Below are positions 1 to 6,593 of a stretch of DNA of 11,121 bases, piece by piece (position 1 is the stretch's first letter; each line of letters opens with the position of its first letter). Location of the stretch: NCBI GenBank assembly GCA_041641375.1, contig JBEPYM010000121.1, forward strand, positions 1-11,121. Direction: 5' to 3'. The notes under the pieces are model-generated. The model saw only the letters and a program-made list of their open reading frames with translations. It made no database searches and was not told where the DNA came from. Position numbers and translations under genes: made by a program. Origin of the DNA: Paenibacillus_AK sp041641375 (GTDB lineage: Bacteria; Bacillota; Bacilli; Paenibacillales; YIM-B00363).

Positions 1-60
1 CTGTCAAACTACTGCGAGGCTCAAATTCAACAAATCGCCTCCTAAGCAACAACTATCTAG
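1..60. other. unassigned sequence upstream of the Fic remnant
   Basis: AT-rich stretch with no recognisable gene. The frame that carries the Fic remnant downstream has stop codons here at 43-45 and 58-60. Another forward frame is open from the window edge to about 104, but its translation does not resemble the missing N-terminal half of a Fic protein. No insertion-sequence end or repeat was seen at the junction near position 61. Confidence 0.4.
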
Positions 61-504
61 AACTCAGCCATATTAAAAAATATTCGGGAACAAGAAGCGG
101 GTAGTTACCGGTCAATTAACGTCTTTTTACAAGGAAGCGCGCACGTCCCTCCCATGAGTTCTTTGGTGCCGGGGCTAATGCGTGATTTGTTCGAGTGGTA
201 TGAGTCCAGCGGCGGCATTCATCCAATTGAAAAAGCCGCGCACTTTCACCACCGCTTTGTGCATATCCACCCTTTTGTCGATGGAAATGGCCGTACCGCG
301 CGCTTGCTCATGAATTTGATTTTGATGCAGCATGGGTATCCGCCTGCTGTTATTCGGGCAGAGAACAGGGCACGATACTATGAAACACTGCGCATTGCAG
401 ATGAAATTGGATCGGTACAGGAGCTCGTTATGTTGATTTCAGAAGCTGTGGAAAGAATGATCGATGATTATTTATGGGTCCTTGGAGTTCAAGAGGGGGA
501 GTAA
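61..504 (+). pseudogene. Fic-domain AMP-transferase, N-terminally truncated remnant
   Basis: C-terminal portion of a Fic family protein. These enzymes usually transfer AMP from ATP onto a hydroxyl side chain of a target protein. The catalytic motif HPFVDGNGRTAR is intact (268-303), and the following LLMNLIL helix and an ENRARYYETL segment also fit the family. The only usable start codon is ATG at 154. However, the same frame is open from 61 and encodes a conserved Fic stretch before that ATG (ILKNIREQEAGSYRSIN, then GSAHVPP), which matches the segment normally just before the core. There is no ATG, GTG or TTG between 61 and 154, and stops lie at 43-45 and 58-60. The ATG at 154 has no well-placed ribosome binding site. 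I therefore read this as a decayed gene that lost roughly its first half, including any N-terminal inhibitory helix. A frameshift or sequencing error near position 60 is the alternative. A 116-residue product from 154 remains possible. Confidence 0.75.
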
Positions 505-530
505 TATAGCGTGTCTTTTTTATGCACGAA

Positions 531-557
531 AACCCGGTTGAACTCATCAACCGGGTT
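531..557. terminator. bidirectional hairpin terminator between convergent genes
   Basis: A perfect inverted repeat, AACCCGGTTGA / TCAACCGGGTT (11 bp stem, 5-nt loop at 542-546), lies between the end of the Fic remnant (504) and the end of the oxidoreductase (575). On the minus strand the stem runs into a short T run, and a longer A/T tract lies about 10 bases further on. T tracts are modest on both sides, so termination in each direction is inferred mainly from the stem and from its position between convergent genes. Confidence 0.75.
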
Positions 558-574
558 CATTTACAATTTCGACC

Positions 575-1924
575 TTACTCAAGCACAACGCCTTGCTCTC
601 GAAGTAATCGTTGCAGCTCGCTGATCTGAACCTCTCTGGCGACAACCCCATTCTGTGCGGCGATGGAGGCAGCAGTACCTGCTGCTTGTCCTGTAGCCAT
701 ACAGCTTGGAGTGAGCCTTGTCGTGGCGAGCGCTTCATGGCTGGTTGAGATGCAGCGTCCTGCTGCCAGCAGGTTGTCTACAGATACAGATACAAGGCAA
801 CGGTATGGAATGTCGTATGCGCCATCCCCGTGAACCCAAGCTGCGGTAACGCCTTTTCCGGATGGGTCATGGATGTCGATCGGGTATCCGCTGCGTGCAA
901 TGACATCCCCGAAGCGCCGTCCTTCCACGACGTCATCGACTTGCAGGGAGTACAGTCCTTCAATCCGACGTGTTTCGCGAATGCCGATCTGAGCTCCTAC
1001 CTGTGAAATATGAGCTCGCTCAAAACCAGGCAGATTTTGCTTCATGAACGCGGCAACCATCAGCACCTGTTTTCGTCCTTGCTCCTCTGCTTCTGTCAGA
1101 GCTTCTACATCGGTTCCGTCTAGCCCTTGAACACGAGTCGTATTGACGAGCACCTCGTCATCTCCTGGACCGGTAAAGAACAGGATTTGGTCTCGGTTAA
1201 TCGGCAGGTTTGCTTCCTTCCAATGCTTATAAAACCCGAGTACACCGGACAAGGGAAGGGACTCGAGCTCGTCAAACGGCGTCTTTTTATAAAATTCATC
1301 TGGATGCTCGAGCATATACTGCTTCACTTTCGCAAGATTAACACCCGTCATCCGAAACTTCATCGTCATCGGCTGCATAAGCTGATCCCCGTTGCGTCCT
1401 TTGAGGCAGCTTGCACCGGACAGATAAGCGATATCTGCATCACCGGTGGCATCGACAAACATACTGCCGTGTACAGTTAATCTTCCGGATTTGGTCGATA
1501 GCTCGACAGCTTCGATCCTGCGACGGTCGGGGGAAACCTGCACCCGGTCGACAAAGCTGTGAGCCAGGAGCGTTACTCCCGCCTCCTTCAGCATTTCGAG
1601 AGCCAGCACTTTATATTCCTCTGGGTGGTAGGGTGTTATCGTATGAACAAAGCCTACGGTATCGCGAACATGACCTGGAGATGCTCCCCGTTCCATTAAA
1701 CGATCGATGATCTCCTGTGCAATTCCGCGAATCACTTGCTTCCCATCGGTCGTATGAAAAGTCATCCACGGATAGACGAGTGCTGCGGTGGACATTCCAC
1801 CAATAAAGCCATAGCGTTCAATCAGCACCGTACGCGCCCCGCTTCGAGCGGCCGCAATTGCTGCGTTTAATCCGGCTGGTCCTGCCCCGCAAACAACGAC
1901 ATCTGCACTCCATTGCTTTCCCAT
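575..1924 (-). CDS. FAD-dependent oxidoreductase (FAD_oxidored family)
   Basis: A 449-residue predicted flavoprotein. The N-terminus has the Rossmann dinucleotide-binding motif VVVCGAGPAGLNAA (GxGxxG at residues 13-18), with the ribose-binding glutamate in VLIER at about residue 37. A second flavin-contact region, LLAAGRCISTSHEALATTR followed by a GQAAGTAA stretch, lies near residues 383-418. The segment FVDATGDADIAYLSGA (about 157-172) is typical of the FAD-dependent oxidoreductases grouped as PF12831. The family's electron donor or acceptor and substrate are generally unknown, and nothing here settles them. There is no signal peptide or membrane segment, so the protein should be cytoplasmic. 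The ATG start is supported by GGAGG at 1934-1938, nine bases upstream. It is divergent from a LacI-type regulator, which makes control by that regulator plausible. It ends at a hairpin shared with the Fic remnant. Length and motifs look intact. Confidence 0.85.
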   Translation of the reverse strand: MGKQWSADVVVCGAGPAGLNAAIAAARSGARTVLIERYGFIGGMSTAALVYPWMTFHTTDGKQVIRGIAQEIIDRLMERGASPGHVRDTVGFVHTITPYHPEEYKVLALEMLKEAGVTLLAHSFVDRVQVSPDRRRIEAVELSTKSGRLTVHGSMFVDATGDADIAYLSGASCLKGRNGDQLMQPMTMKFRMTGVNLAKVKQYMLEHPDEFYKKTPFDELESLPLSGVLGFYKHWKEANLPINRDQILFFTGPGDDEVLVNTTRVQGLDGTDVEALTEAEEQGRKQVLMVAAFMKQNLPGFERAHISQVGAQIGIRETRRIEGLYSLQVDDVVEGRRFGDVIARSGYPIDIHDPSGKGVTAAWVHGDGAYDIPYRCLVSVSVDNLLAAGRCISTSHEALATTRLTPSCMATGQAAGTAASIAAQNGVVAREVQISELQRLLREQGVVLE

Positions 1925-1965
1925 TTAATCGTACCTCCGCCAGCTTTTTTTCTTATCCTGTTCCT

Positions 1966-1973
1966 ATTATAAT
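1966..1973. promoter_or_regulatory. overlapping divergent -10 boxes (oxidoreductase / LacI regulator)
   Basis: TATAAT occurs on the plus strand at 1968-1973. The overlapping bases 1966-1971 read TATAAT on the minus strand. Together they could serve as back-to-back -10 elements for the LacI gene and the oxidoreductase. I see no good -35 match at 16-18 bases on either strand, so each promoter may depend on the strong -10 alone or on an activator, and only one of the two may be active. Confidence 0.4.
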
Positions 1974-1974
1974 G

Positions 1975-1990
1975 GTGAAAATACCTTCAC
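1975..1990. promoter_or_regulatory. inverted repeat, candidate LacI-family operator
   Basis: GTGAA-N6-TTCAC inverted repeat directly beside the overlapping TATAAT boxes. It falls just downstream of the plus-strand -10 and within the -35/spacer zone of the minus-strand promoter, so a bound repressor could block both directions. It lacks the central CpG of the classical LacI/CcpA-type operator, so the match to this particular regulator is inferred from position only. A second feature nearby is a direct repeat of GTTTAA at 1995-2000 and 2006-2011. Confidence 0.35.
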
Positions 1991-2035
1991 TTTTGTTTAA
2001 CTTTAGTTTAAAAAATGAGAGGGACGGGAATCCCG

Positions 2036-3070
2036 ATGGCACGAAAGAAAAAGGTGACGCTTGCCCACATTGCTCAAGAGCTGGGGCTCACGATTCAGAC
2101 GGTTTCCAAGGCGTTGCGCGGTTTGCCCGGAATGTCCGAGGAGACGAGACAGCAAGTGTGGGAGGCGGTGAGGCGACTTCAATATGTGACCAAGGAGCAG
2201 GTGCAGGCGCTGGCAGCGGAACGGGTTGAGCGATATCCGACGGTGCGGAGACGTTTTATACTGCTGCTGACGGAGGCGGCAATGAATTATAATCGCCTGT
2301 TGATGCAGGGGCTGCGTGAACGGTTTCTGGAGCTGGGACATACGGTAGAGATCGTTGTCCTGCCGCAGCTTGTGACTGAGCTGGAATTTCGCAGATGGGT
2401 AGAAAAAAGCGGGCTGCTATACAGCGATGGATTGTTCATTGGACCCAAAATCGGAAGAGCGGCGGTTGAGGAATGGCTTATGGGTCTCGGAATTCCGAAA
2501 ATCATGCTTGGCTTCCCGGCCCCTGAATCGGGTGTGGACAGCGTCATTTGGGACGTGGAGGAAGCGATTCACCAAGCGGTAAGACACCTGGTTAAGCTTG
2601 GTCATCGACGTATCTTGTATGTGGGCGATACTCGCAGTCAACGAGGTTTTGCGCTGCGCTGGTATGCGTTTCAGGCGGCGATGGAGGAGCATGGAATCGG
2701 GGTGCGCCCGGAGGAGCACTGCACGGGACAAGGATTCAATGGAATTCTGCATCAACGAGAATTTGCAGATAGGTACGAGATGGTCAAGCCTTCGGCGGTA
2801 CTGTGCGGGATCGATGAGGATGTGCTGCCGATTTATGAAACGATTGTCAGACGCTATGGACCTGTTCCTGCGAGCTGTTCTTTGGTTGGAATACTTAATG
2901 AGCAGACCGATCGTCTGCCTGTATTGTCGCGGCCGCTGCTTCGGATCAAGGATACCGGCTACCGGGCGGCGGATCGACTGCTGTGGCGAATCGCGAACCC
3001 GCTATTGCCGGTAGAGCATATTCGGATCAAAGGGGAATGGTATCCGGGCGCAACGGCTGTCGAGCAATAA
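2036..3070 (+). CDS. LacI-family transcriptional regulator
   Basis: A 344-residue DNA-binding regulator. The N-terminal helix-turn-helix reads VTLAHIAQELGLT then IQTVSKALRG (about residues 7-30), which is the LacI signature. A periplasmic-binding-protein-like effector domain fills the rest (about 65-335), including a WDVEEAIHQAVRHLVKLGHR segment and a YVGD strand seen in this family. I chose ATG 2036 (MARKKKVTL) rather than the in-frame ATG 2015. LacI proteins typically begin a few residues before the helix-turn-helix, and an AGAGGG lies at 2018-2023, twelve bases upstream of 2036, whereas 2015 has no ribosome binding site. The hinge is unusual: after LQY, the common PNxxAR-type hinge-helix sequence is replaced by TKEQVQALAAE. 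The divergent oxidoreductase is the likeliest target; autoregulation is also likely. The gene ends 18 bases from a convergent response regulator, with no terminator hairpin in between. Confidence 0.85.
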   Translation: MARKKKVTLAHIAQELGLTIQTVSKALRGLPGMSEETRQQVWEAVRRLQYVTKEQVQALAAERVERYPTVRRRFILLLTEAAMNYNRLLMQGLRERFLELGHTVEIVVLPQLVTELEFRRWVEKSGLLYSDGLFIGPKIGRAAVEEWLMGLGIPKIMLGFPAPESGVDSVIWDVEEAIHQAVRHLVKLGHRRILYVGDTRSQRGFALRWYAFQAAMEEHGIGVRPEEHCTGQGFNGILHQREFADRYEMVKPSAVLCGIDEDVLPIYETIVRRYGPVPASCSLVGILNEQTDRLPVLSRPLLRIKDTGYRAADRLLWRIANPLLPVEHIRIKGEWYPGATAVEQ

Positions 3071-3088
3071 TGCGCAGCAAGGAGTAGG

Positions 3089-3763
3089 CTATTTCGGCGG
3101 TATCTGTTGAAAGAGGTGATTGAGTGCGATCGCTGCGACGGTCCGCTCATTCGTGCCAATTTTCATATAGATGGAGCTAACATAGTTTTTGACAGTGCCT
3201 TCGCTCATAAATACCGTCTCGGCGATCTCGCGGTTGGATATCCCTTTGGCCATACATCTGGCAATCTCCAGCTCCCGATCGGTAAATGCAGCGCTTTCCG
3301 CTTTCCTCACAATGGTCTCGAGCTGCAGATGACCGATGGTGATGGCGGATGACAGCCTTGCCGCAAGCTTGGCGGCCACGGAGGCAGGCAGCATCAGCTG
3401 TCCGGCTGCGGCATCCCGTACGGCTTGAAGCAGCTTGTCCCCCGGCATATCCTTCAGCAGGAAGCCATCCGCTCCGCTTGCCAACGCTTCAATGATATAA
3501 TCGTCTTCCACATAGGTCGTAAGCATAAGCACAATCGTTGCGGGGAGTTGTGACTTGATCGCTCTTGCTGAAGCAATTCCGCCCATTCCCGGCATTTGGA
3601 CATCCATAAGGATCAGTCCCGGTTTCAGCTTGAGGGCGAGCTCGAGCGCCTCTTCGCCGGTACGGGCCGTGCCGACAATGTTGATATCAGCTTCATCGCT
3701 GAGTATGGTGGATAAACCGTCGCGCATCAAGGCATGATCGTCGGCGATAAGCAGGTTGATCAT
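3089..3763 (-). CDS. NarL/LuxR-family response regulator
   Basis: A 224-residue two-component response regulator. The receiver domain (about 1-115) has the acidic pair in IADDH (residues 8-9), the phospho-acceptor aspartate in LILMDVQMPG (D54), a threonine in MLTTY (T82) and lysine in FLLKD (K104). The LuxR-type helix-turn-helix (about 158-212) contains FTDRELEIARCMAKG, then SNREIAETVFMSEGTVKNYV, as in NarL, LiaR and DesR. It should bind DNA when phosphorylated by a HisKA_3-type kinase, and the only such kinase in the window is the receiver-kinase fusion two genes upstream. GGGGAG at 3774-3779 is ten bases from ATG 3763 and only one base from an in-frame GTG at 3772, so ATG 3763 is preferred; the GTG would add three residues. 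It is separated from the binding-protein gene by 108 bases with its own candidate promoter. It is the only DNA-binding output of the cluster. Confidence 0.9.
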   Translation of the reverse strand: MINLLIADDHALMRDGLSTILSDEADINIVGTARTGEEALELALKLKPGLILMDVQMPGMGGIASARAIKSQLPATIVLMLTTYVEDDYIIEALASGADGFLLKDMPGDKLLQAVRDAAAGQLMLPASVAAKLAARLSSAITIGHLQLETIVRKAESAAFTDRELEIARCMAKGISNREIAETVFMSEGTVKNYVSSIYMKIGTNERTVAAIALNHLFQQIPPK

Positions 3764-3795
3764 GAAACTCACACTCCCCGGGTCCTGTTGAGGTA

Positions 3796-3833
3796 ATACT
3801 TTTAGTATAGGATAAGGGTGGTACCGTCTACAA
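3796..3833 (-). promoter_or_regulatory. candidate promoter with overlapping palindrome, upstream of the NarL-type regulator
   Basis: On the minus strand TATACT (3804-3809) is a good -10 match. A weak -35-like element, TTGTAG, lies 18 bases upstream at 3828-3833. A perfect inverted repeat, ATACT-TTT-AGTAT (3796-3808), overlaps the -10. A protein bound there would compete with RNA polymerase. This would allow the regulator gene to be transcribed separately from the genes before it. The -35 match is poor, so strength without an activator is doubtful. Confidence 0.4.
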
Positions 3834-3847
3834 TCGGCCTTCCGGGG

Positions 3848-3860
3848 ATGACTGAGTCAT
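3848..3860. promoter_or_regulatory. 13-bp palindrome, candidate response-regulator binding site
   Basis: ATGACT-G-AGTCAT is a perfect 6-1-6 palindrome located 15 bases upstream of the candidate -35 of the NarL-type regulator gene and 12 bases past the stop of the binding-protein gene. The placement suits an activator site. A short perfect palindrome can also occur by chance, and no second copy was noticed in the window. Confidence 0.3.
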
Positions 3861-3871
3861 GTTCATACAGG

Positions 3872-5560
3872 TCAGGAGACCCCTCGTTCCGTTCCTGACC
3901 GTTCCGCCAGCTTGCCCTGTTCGGTAACGCGGTCCCAATCGTTCACTTCACGGTAAATTTGATCTCCTCCAAGCTCGCCCCACATTCGAAGCCATTCATC
4001 AAACGCGCTAGACGGTGCGGAGCCGTATATCACTTTCAGGAATGTTTCCTTTTCGAGCTTTTGGATCGAAGCCCATTTGACGGATGATTCCGGAGATAGC
4101 TGCCCGTAATACAAGTTGGGCTGTGCTTGCTTGACTTGAGAGTGGCCGACAACCATCCCTTCCAGGTACAATTGTGAGGATGATGTCGCCATACGTTTCT
4201 CATACGGCGTTACTACTTGTCCGCGCAATACACGTTCTTGGATGCTTTCGCGAGGCTGCAGTGCGGTCGGCACACTTCCTGGCGTTATTAGAAAGAAGCT
4301 GCTCAGCATGGCGGTGCTCCCCGGGAAATCATAGACGATCTCGCCATCCTTGCGGAGATAATCGTATCCTTCCCCGTACCCGTGAAGGAAATCAGATTGT
4401 GGGTCCTCCGACAAGGAGCTGTAGACGTGGTCCAAATATTGAAACACGAGATTCATATGTGCGAAATCCTTCCGGAAGAAATATGCGCCATATGAAATAT
4501 GGGAGCCCACCTTGTTAATGGCCTTTCCGCCAGGACCGCTCGGATAGGGGATAGCCTTTACCTTCATGCCCTTTGCCGGCATTTCGTGGAGAGGCCAGCC
4601 GCCCATCCATCCTGGACCTGATATCACTCCAGCTCTCCCAGACATAAATTCGGACACCGCTCCTTGCTCGTCATGCGTACTGAAGTCGGGATGCAGATAC
4701 CCACGGGCATACCACTTATTCAGCCGTTCCAGGGCGTGCTTTACCCCGACATGGAGCGAGCCGTAGGCGAGGTTGCCGTCGGGCGAACGGTTCCATTGGT
4801 AGGGCTGATCCCCGAATGCCCCGAAGACGAGCGAGGCATCGCCCATCCAGCCGTTCAAGGTATGTTTGCCGGAAAGTGCAAAGCCGTATGTGTCCTTGAT
4901 CCCATTGCCGTCCGGATCGTCGTGCGTAAACGCATGGAGCACTTCCTCAAGCTGCTCCAGCGTAGCAGGCGGCTTGAGCTTCAAGCGTTCCAGCCAGTCC
5001 TCACGGATCCACAATATCGGAGTCCCGACCTGCTCGTCCGCAATTTGCGGAAGACCCCACGCGACACCGTCAACGGTTACCGTCTTCCATACATCGGGAT
5101 TGCTCCGGAATGCTTCTTTGATCCTGGGGTTTGCATAAGCCTCGTAGGCAGTCTTCATCGGCATGACTTTTCCCGACTTGGCAAGGTCAAACAGCACCTC
5201 CGGCAAATCCTGACGTTTCACAAACAGGACATCCGGAAGCTCCTCTCCGCTGGTCAGAGCCAGCTTGATTCGCGTGGCCATCGATTGATTCTGATCGGTG
5301 AGCACCCATTTGTTTACTTGTTTGATGCCCAGACGTTCCTTTGCCCATCTCGTGATCGGATTGTGATCGATCGTGTCGCTGCCCTTCAACACATCGTAGT
5401 CGCGAAGCGCTTTGGCTGTTGTGATGGTGATGGTATCCGTCTGTATGGTGTTCGCACTGTCCAGCTTCGGGGTTTCAGACTCGCAGCTGGCTGTCACGAG
5501 GCTTGTAAGCAGCGCAATTGGCAGCAACACTGAAGACGCATTAACCTTTCTTCGGTTCAA
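3872..5560 (-). CDS. extracellular solute-binding lipoprotein (LipO/YtcQ-like), no permease nearby
   Basis: A 562-residue ABC-type substrate-binding protein of the large class 1 type found with YteP/LplB-like permeases in Paenibacillus and Bacillus, usually for oligosaccharides. The N-terminus is basic, then hydrophobic (VLLPIALLTSLVTASC), with a likely lipid-modified cysteine at residue 26. The lipobox is imperfect, with T at the -3 position. A Ca-binding-like loop, DPDGNGIKDTYG (215-226), is characteristic of the class. The start codon is TTG at 5558-5560: an AAGGAGGG lies seven bases upstream and no better start exists near the signal sequence. The first 20 bases overlap the end of the receiver-kinase fusion gene, which implies translational coupling. 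No transport permease or ATPase gene is present on either side within the window. It may therefore act as a ligand sensor presented to the YesM-type kinase rather than as a transporter subunit. That role is inferred from context; the ligand is unknown. Confidence 0.87.
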   Translation of the reverse strand: MNRRKVNASSVLLPIALLTSLVTASCESETPKLDSANTIQTDTITITTAKALRDYDVLKGSDTIDHNPITRWAKERLGIKQVNKWVLTDQNQSMATRIKLALTSGEELPDVLFVKRQDLPEVLFDLAKSGKVMPMKTAYEAYANPRIKEAFRSNPDVWKTVTVDGVAWGLPQIADEQVGTPILWIREDWLERLKLKPPATLEQLEEVLHAFTHDDPDGNGIKDTYGFALSGKHTLNGWMGDASLVFGAFGDQPYQWNRSPDGNLAYGSLHVGVKHALERLNKWYARGYLHPDFSTHDEQGAVSEFMSGRAGVISGPGWMGGWPLHEMPAKGMKVKAIPYPSGPGGKAINKVGSHISYGAYFFRKDFAHMNLVFQYLDHVYSSLSEDPQSDFLHGYGEGYDYLRKDGEIVYDFPGSTAMLSSFFLITPGSVPTALQPRESIQERVLRGQVVTPYEKRMATSSSQLYLEGMVVGHSQVKQAQPNLYYGQLSPESSVKWASIQKLEKETFLKVIYGSAPSSAFDEWLRMWGELGGDQIYREVNDWDRVTEQGKLAERSGTERGVS

Positions 5561-6578
5561 GGGAGGACCCTCCTTCGAGCGGAATCCGAATCGCTAGCAC
5601 GGAGCCGTCTACAGCAGCATCAAGACGAATTGTACCACCGATACGTTCGATCCGATCGGCCATCATCCGTAGTCCAAATCCGTATGAATGACCGTCATAT
5701 GGAATGCCGTCATTCCACAGCTCTACAATAACTGCCGAATCCGACATGCTGGCTGACAGCTTGAAGCGGGCGGCGCCACCGTGCCGCATGCCGTTCGTGA
5801 TGCCTTCCTTGCAGGATAGGGTAAGTGCGTGCAGGATAGCGGAATCTACGATTCGGTCAGTCTCCGGGGCGATCGTCAGTGTCACCCTTACGTGCATATA
5901 CAGCTCCGCTTCCTCGGCGATTCGGCTCAGCTCGCTGGCGATGCTGGTGTCTTCCCCCCGAAATAGTCCGTGAACCGTCTCCCGCATATCCGTAAGTCCT
6001 TGCCTAATGAGCTGCCTCGATTGCTCCAGCTTGGCAAAGCCTTCTGCCTTGTTGCTTGCGAGCAGCTTCTTGGCCGCTTCCATCTGAATTAACGTCCCGG
6101 TCAACGTATATCCGACGACATCGTGCAAATCATGTGCGATCCGTCTTCTTTCTTCGGTCAGAGTGCGCTCGATCGAACCGGCCAGCTCCTCGCTGCTCCG
6201 GCGTTCCTGCACACGGCTAATCGCATCAGCTGCAGCTGCCAGCAGTTCCTCATCCCGCACCGGCTTCAACAAATATTGGATGGCTTGCAGTTCGATTGCC
6301 CGCTTGGCATATTGAAACTCCGAATAGCCGGTGAGCAAAATACAGACGATTCCTTCATGAAGCTGACGCGCTTGTTCGATCAGCTCCAAACCCGAAAGCC
6401 CGGGCATGCGAATATCCGTAACCAGAACATCGATGGACTGCGTCCGTATACAGGCGAGTGCCTCGTCACCGGAATATGCCCCGTACACATCCTCGATACC
6501 AAGCTTTTTCCAATCAATCGTAGTCATCATGCTTTCCACCAAATGCTTATGATCGTCTACAAGCAATAACGTATACAT
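5541..6578 (-). CDS. receiver domain fused to a HisKA_3 histidine kinase (REC-HisKA_3-HATPase)
   Basis: A 345-residue soluble fusion with no DNA-binding domain and no membrane segment. Residues 1-120 are a receiver with LLLVDDH (D8, D9), phospho-acceptor VTDIRMPGLSG (D55), LLTGYSEFQYAKRAI (T83) and YLLKPV (K105). This closely resembles YesN-type receivers, which are normally followed by an AraC-type helix-turn-helix. A charged, probably coiled-coil linker (about 120-143) leads to a dimerisation/phospho-acceptor domain with ERRRIAHDLHDVVGYTLTG; H152 is the expected phosphorylated histidine, as in DesK, LiaS and NarX. The ATP-binding domain (about 245-337) keeps CKEGITNGMRHGG (E258, N262), NDGIP and YGFGLRMMADRI. 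A GGGAG eight bases before the ATG overlaps the stop of the YesM gene, 15 bases away. The arrangement suggests a relay protein: phosphorylated or otherwise switched by YesM, then phosphorylating the NarL-type regulator. Whether phosphorylation of D55 activates or inhibits the kinase cannot be told. Confidence 0.9.
   Translation of the reverse strand: MYTLLLVDDHKHLVESMMTTIDWKKLGIEDVYGAYSGDEALACIRTQSIDVLVTDIRMPGLSGLELIEQARQLHEGIVCILLTGYSEFQYAKRAIELQAIQYLLKPVRDEELLAAAADAISRVQERRSSEELAGSIERTLTEERRRIAHDLHDVVGYTLTGTLIQMEAAKKLLASNKAEGFAKLEQSRQLIRQGLTDMRETVHGLFRGEDTSIASELSRIAEEAELYMHVRVTLTIAPETDRIVDSAILHALTLSCKEGITNGMRHGGAARFKLSASMSDSAVIVELWNDGIPYDGHSYGFGLRMMADRIERIGGTIRLDAAVDGSVLAIRIPLEGGSSLEPKKG
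5562..5573 (-). promoter_or_regulatory. self-complementary ribosome binding site for the TTG start
   Basis: On the minus strand the ribosome binding site reads GGAGGGTCCTCC, seven bases before the TTG. GGAG can pair with CTCC over a GGTC loop, forming a small hairpin that would hide part of the site. The segment also codes for the C-terminus of the upstream fusion protein, whose stop (5541-5543) lies beyond the TTG. Ribosomes finishing the fusion gene would open the hairpin, so it may tie binding-protein synthesis to fusion-protein synthesis. The stem is only four base pairs, so the effect may be slight. Confidence 0.35.
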
Positions 6579-6593
6579 GATCCAGGCTCCCCC

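Noticed and set aside
154..504. Intact 116-residue Fic gene starting at ATG 154
   Set aside because: Conserved Fic sequence continues upstream in the same frame to about position 61 with no start codon, and the ATG at 154 lacks a ribosome binding site; a truncated gene is the better reading.
2015..2035. Earlier ATG at 2015 as the LacI regulator start
   Set aside because: No ribosome binding site precedes it, and it adds seven residues ahead of the usual LacI start; ATG 2036 fits better.
3070..3089. Possible terminator between the convergent LacI and NarL-type genes
   Set aside because: Only 18 bases separate the stops and no stable hairpin with a T tract was found there.
4664..5533. Long plus-strand open frame of 289 codons
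   Set aside because: It lies entirely antisense to the solute-binding protein gene, has no recognisable domain and no ribosome binding site at its start; a shadow of codon bias on the other strand.
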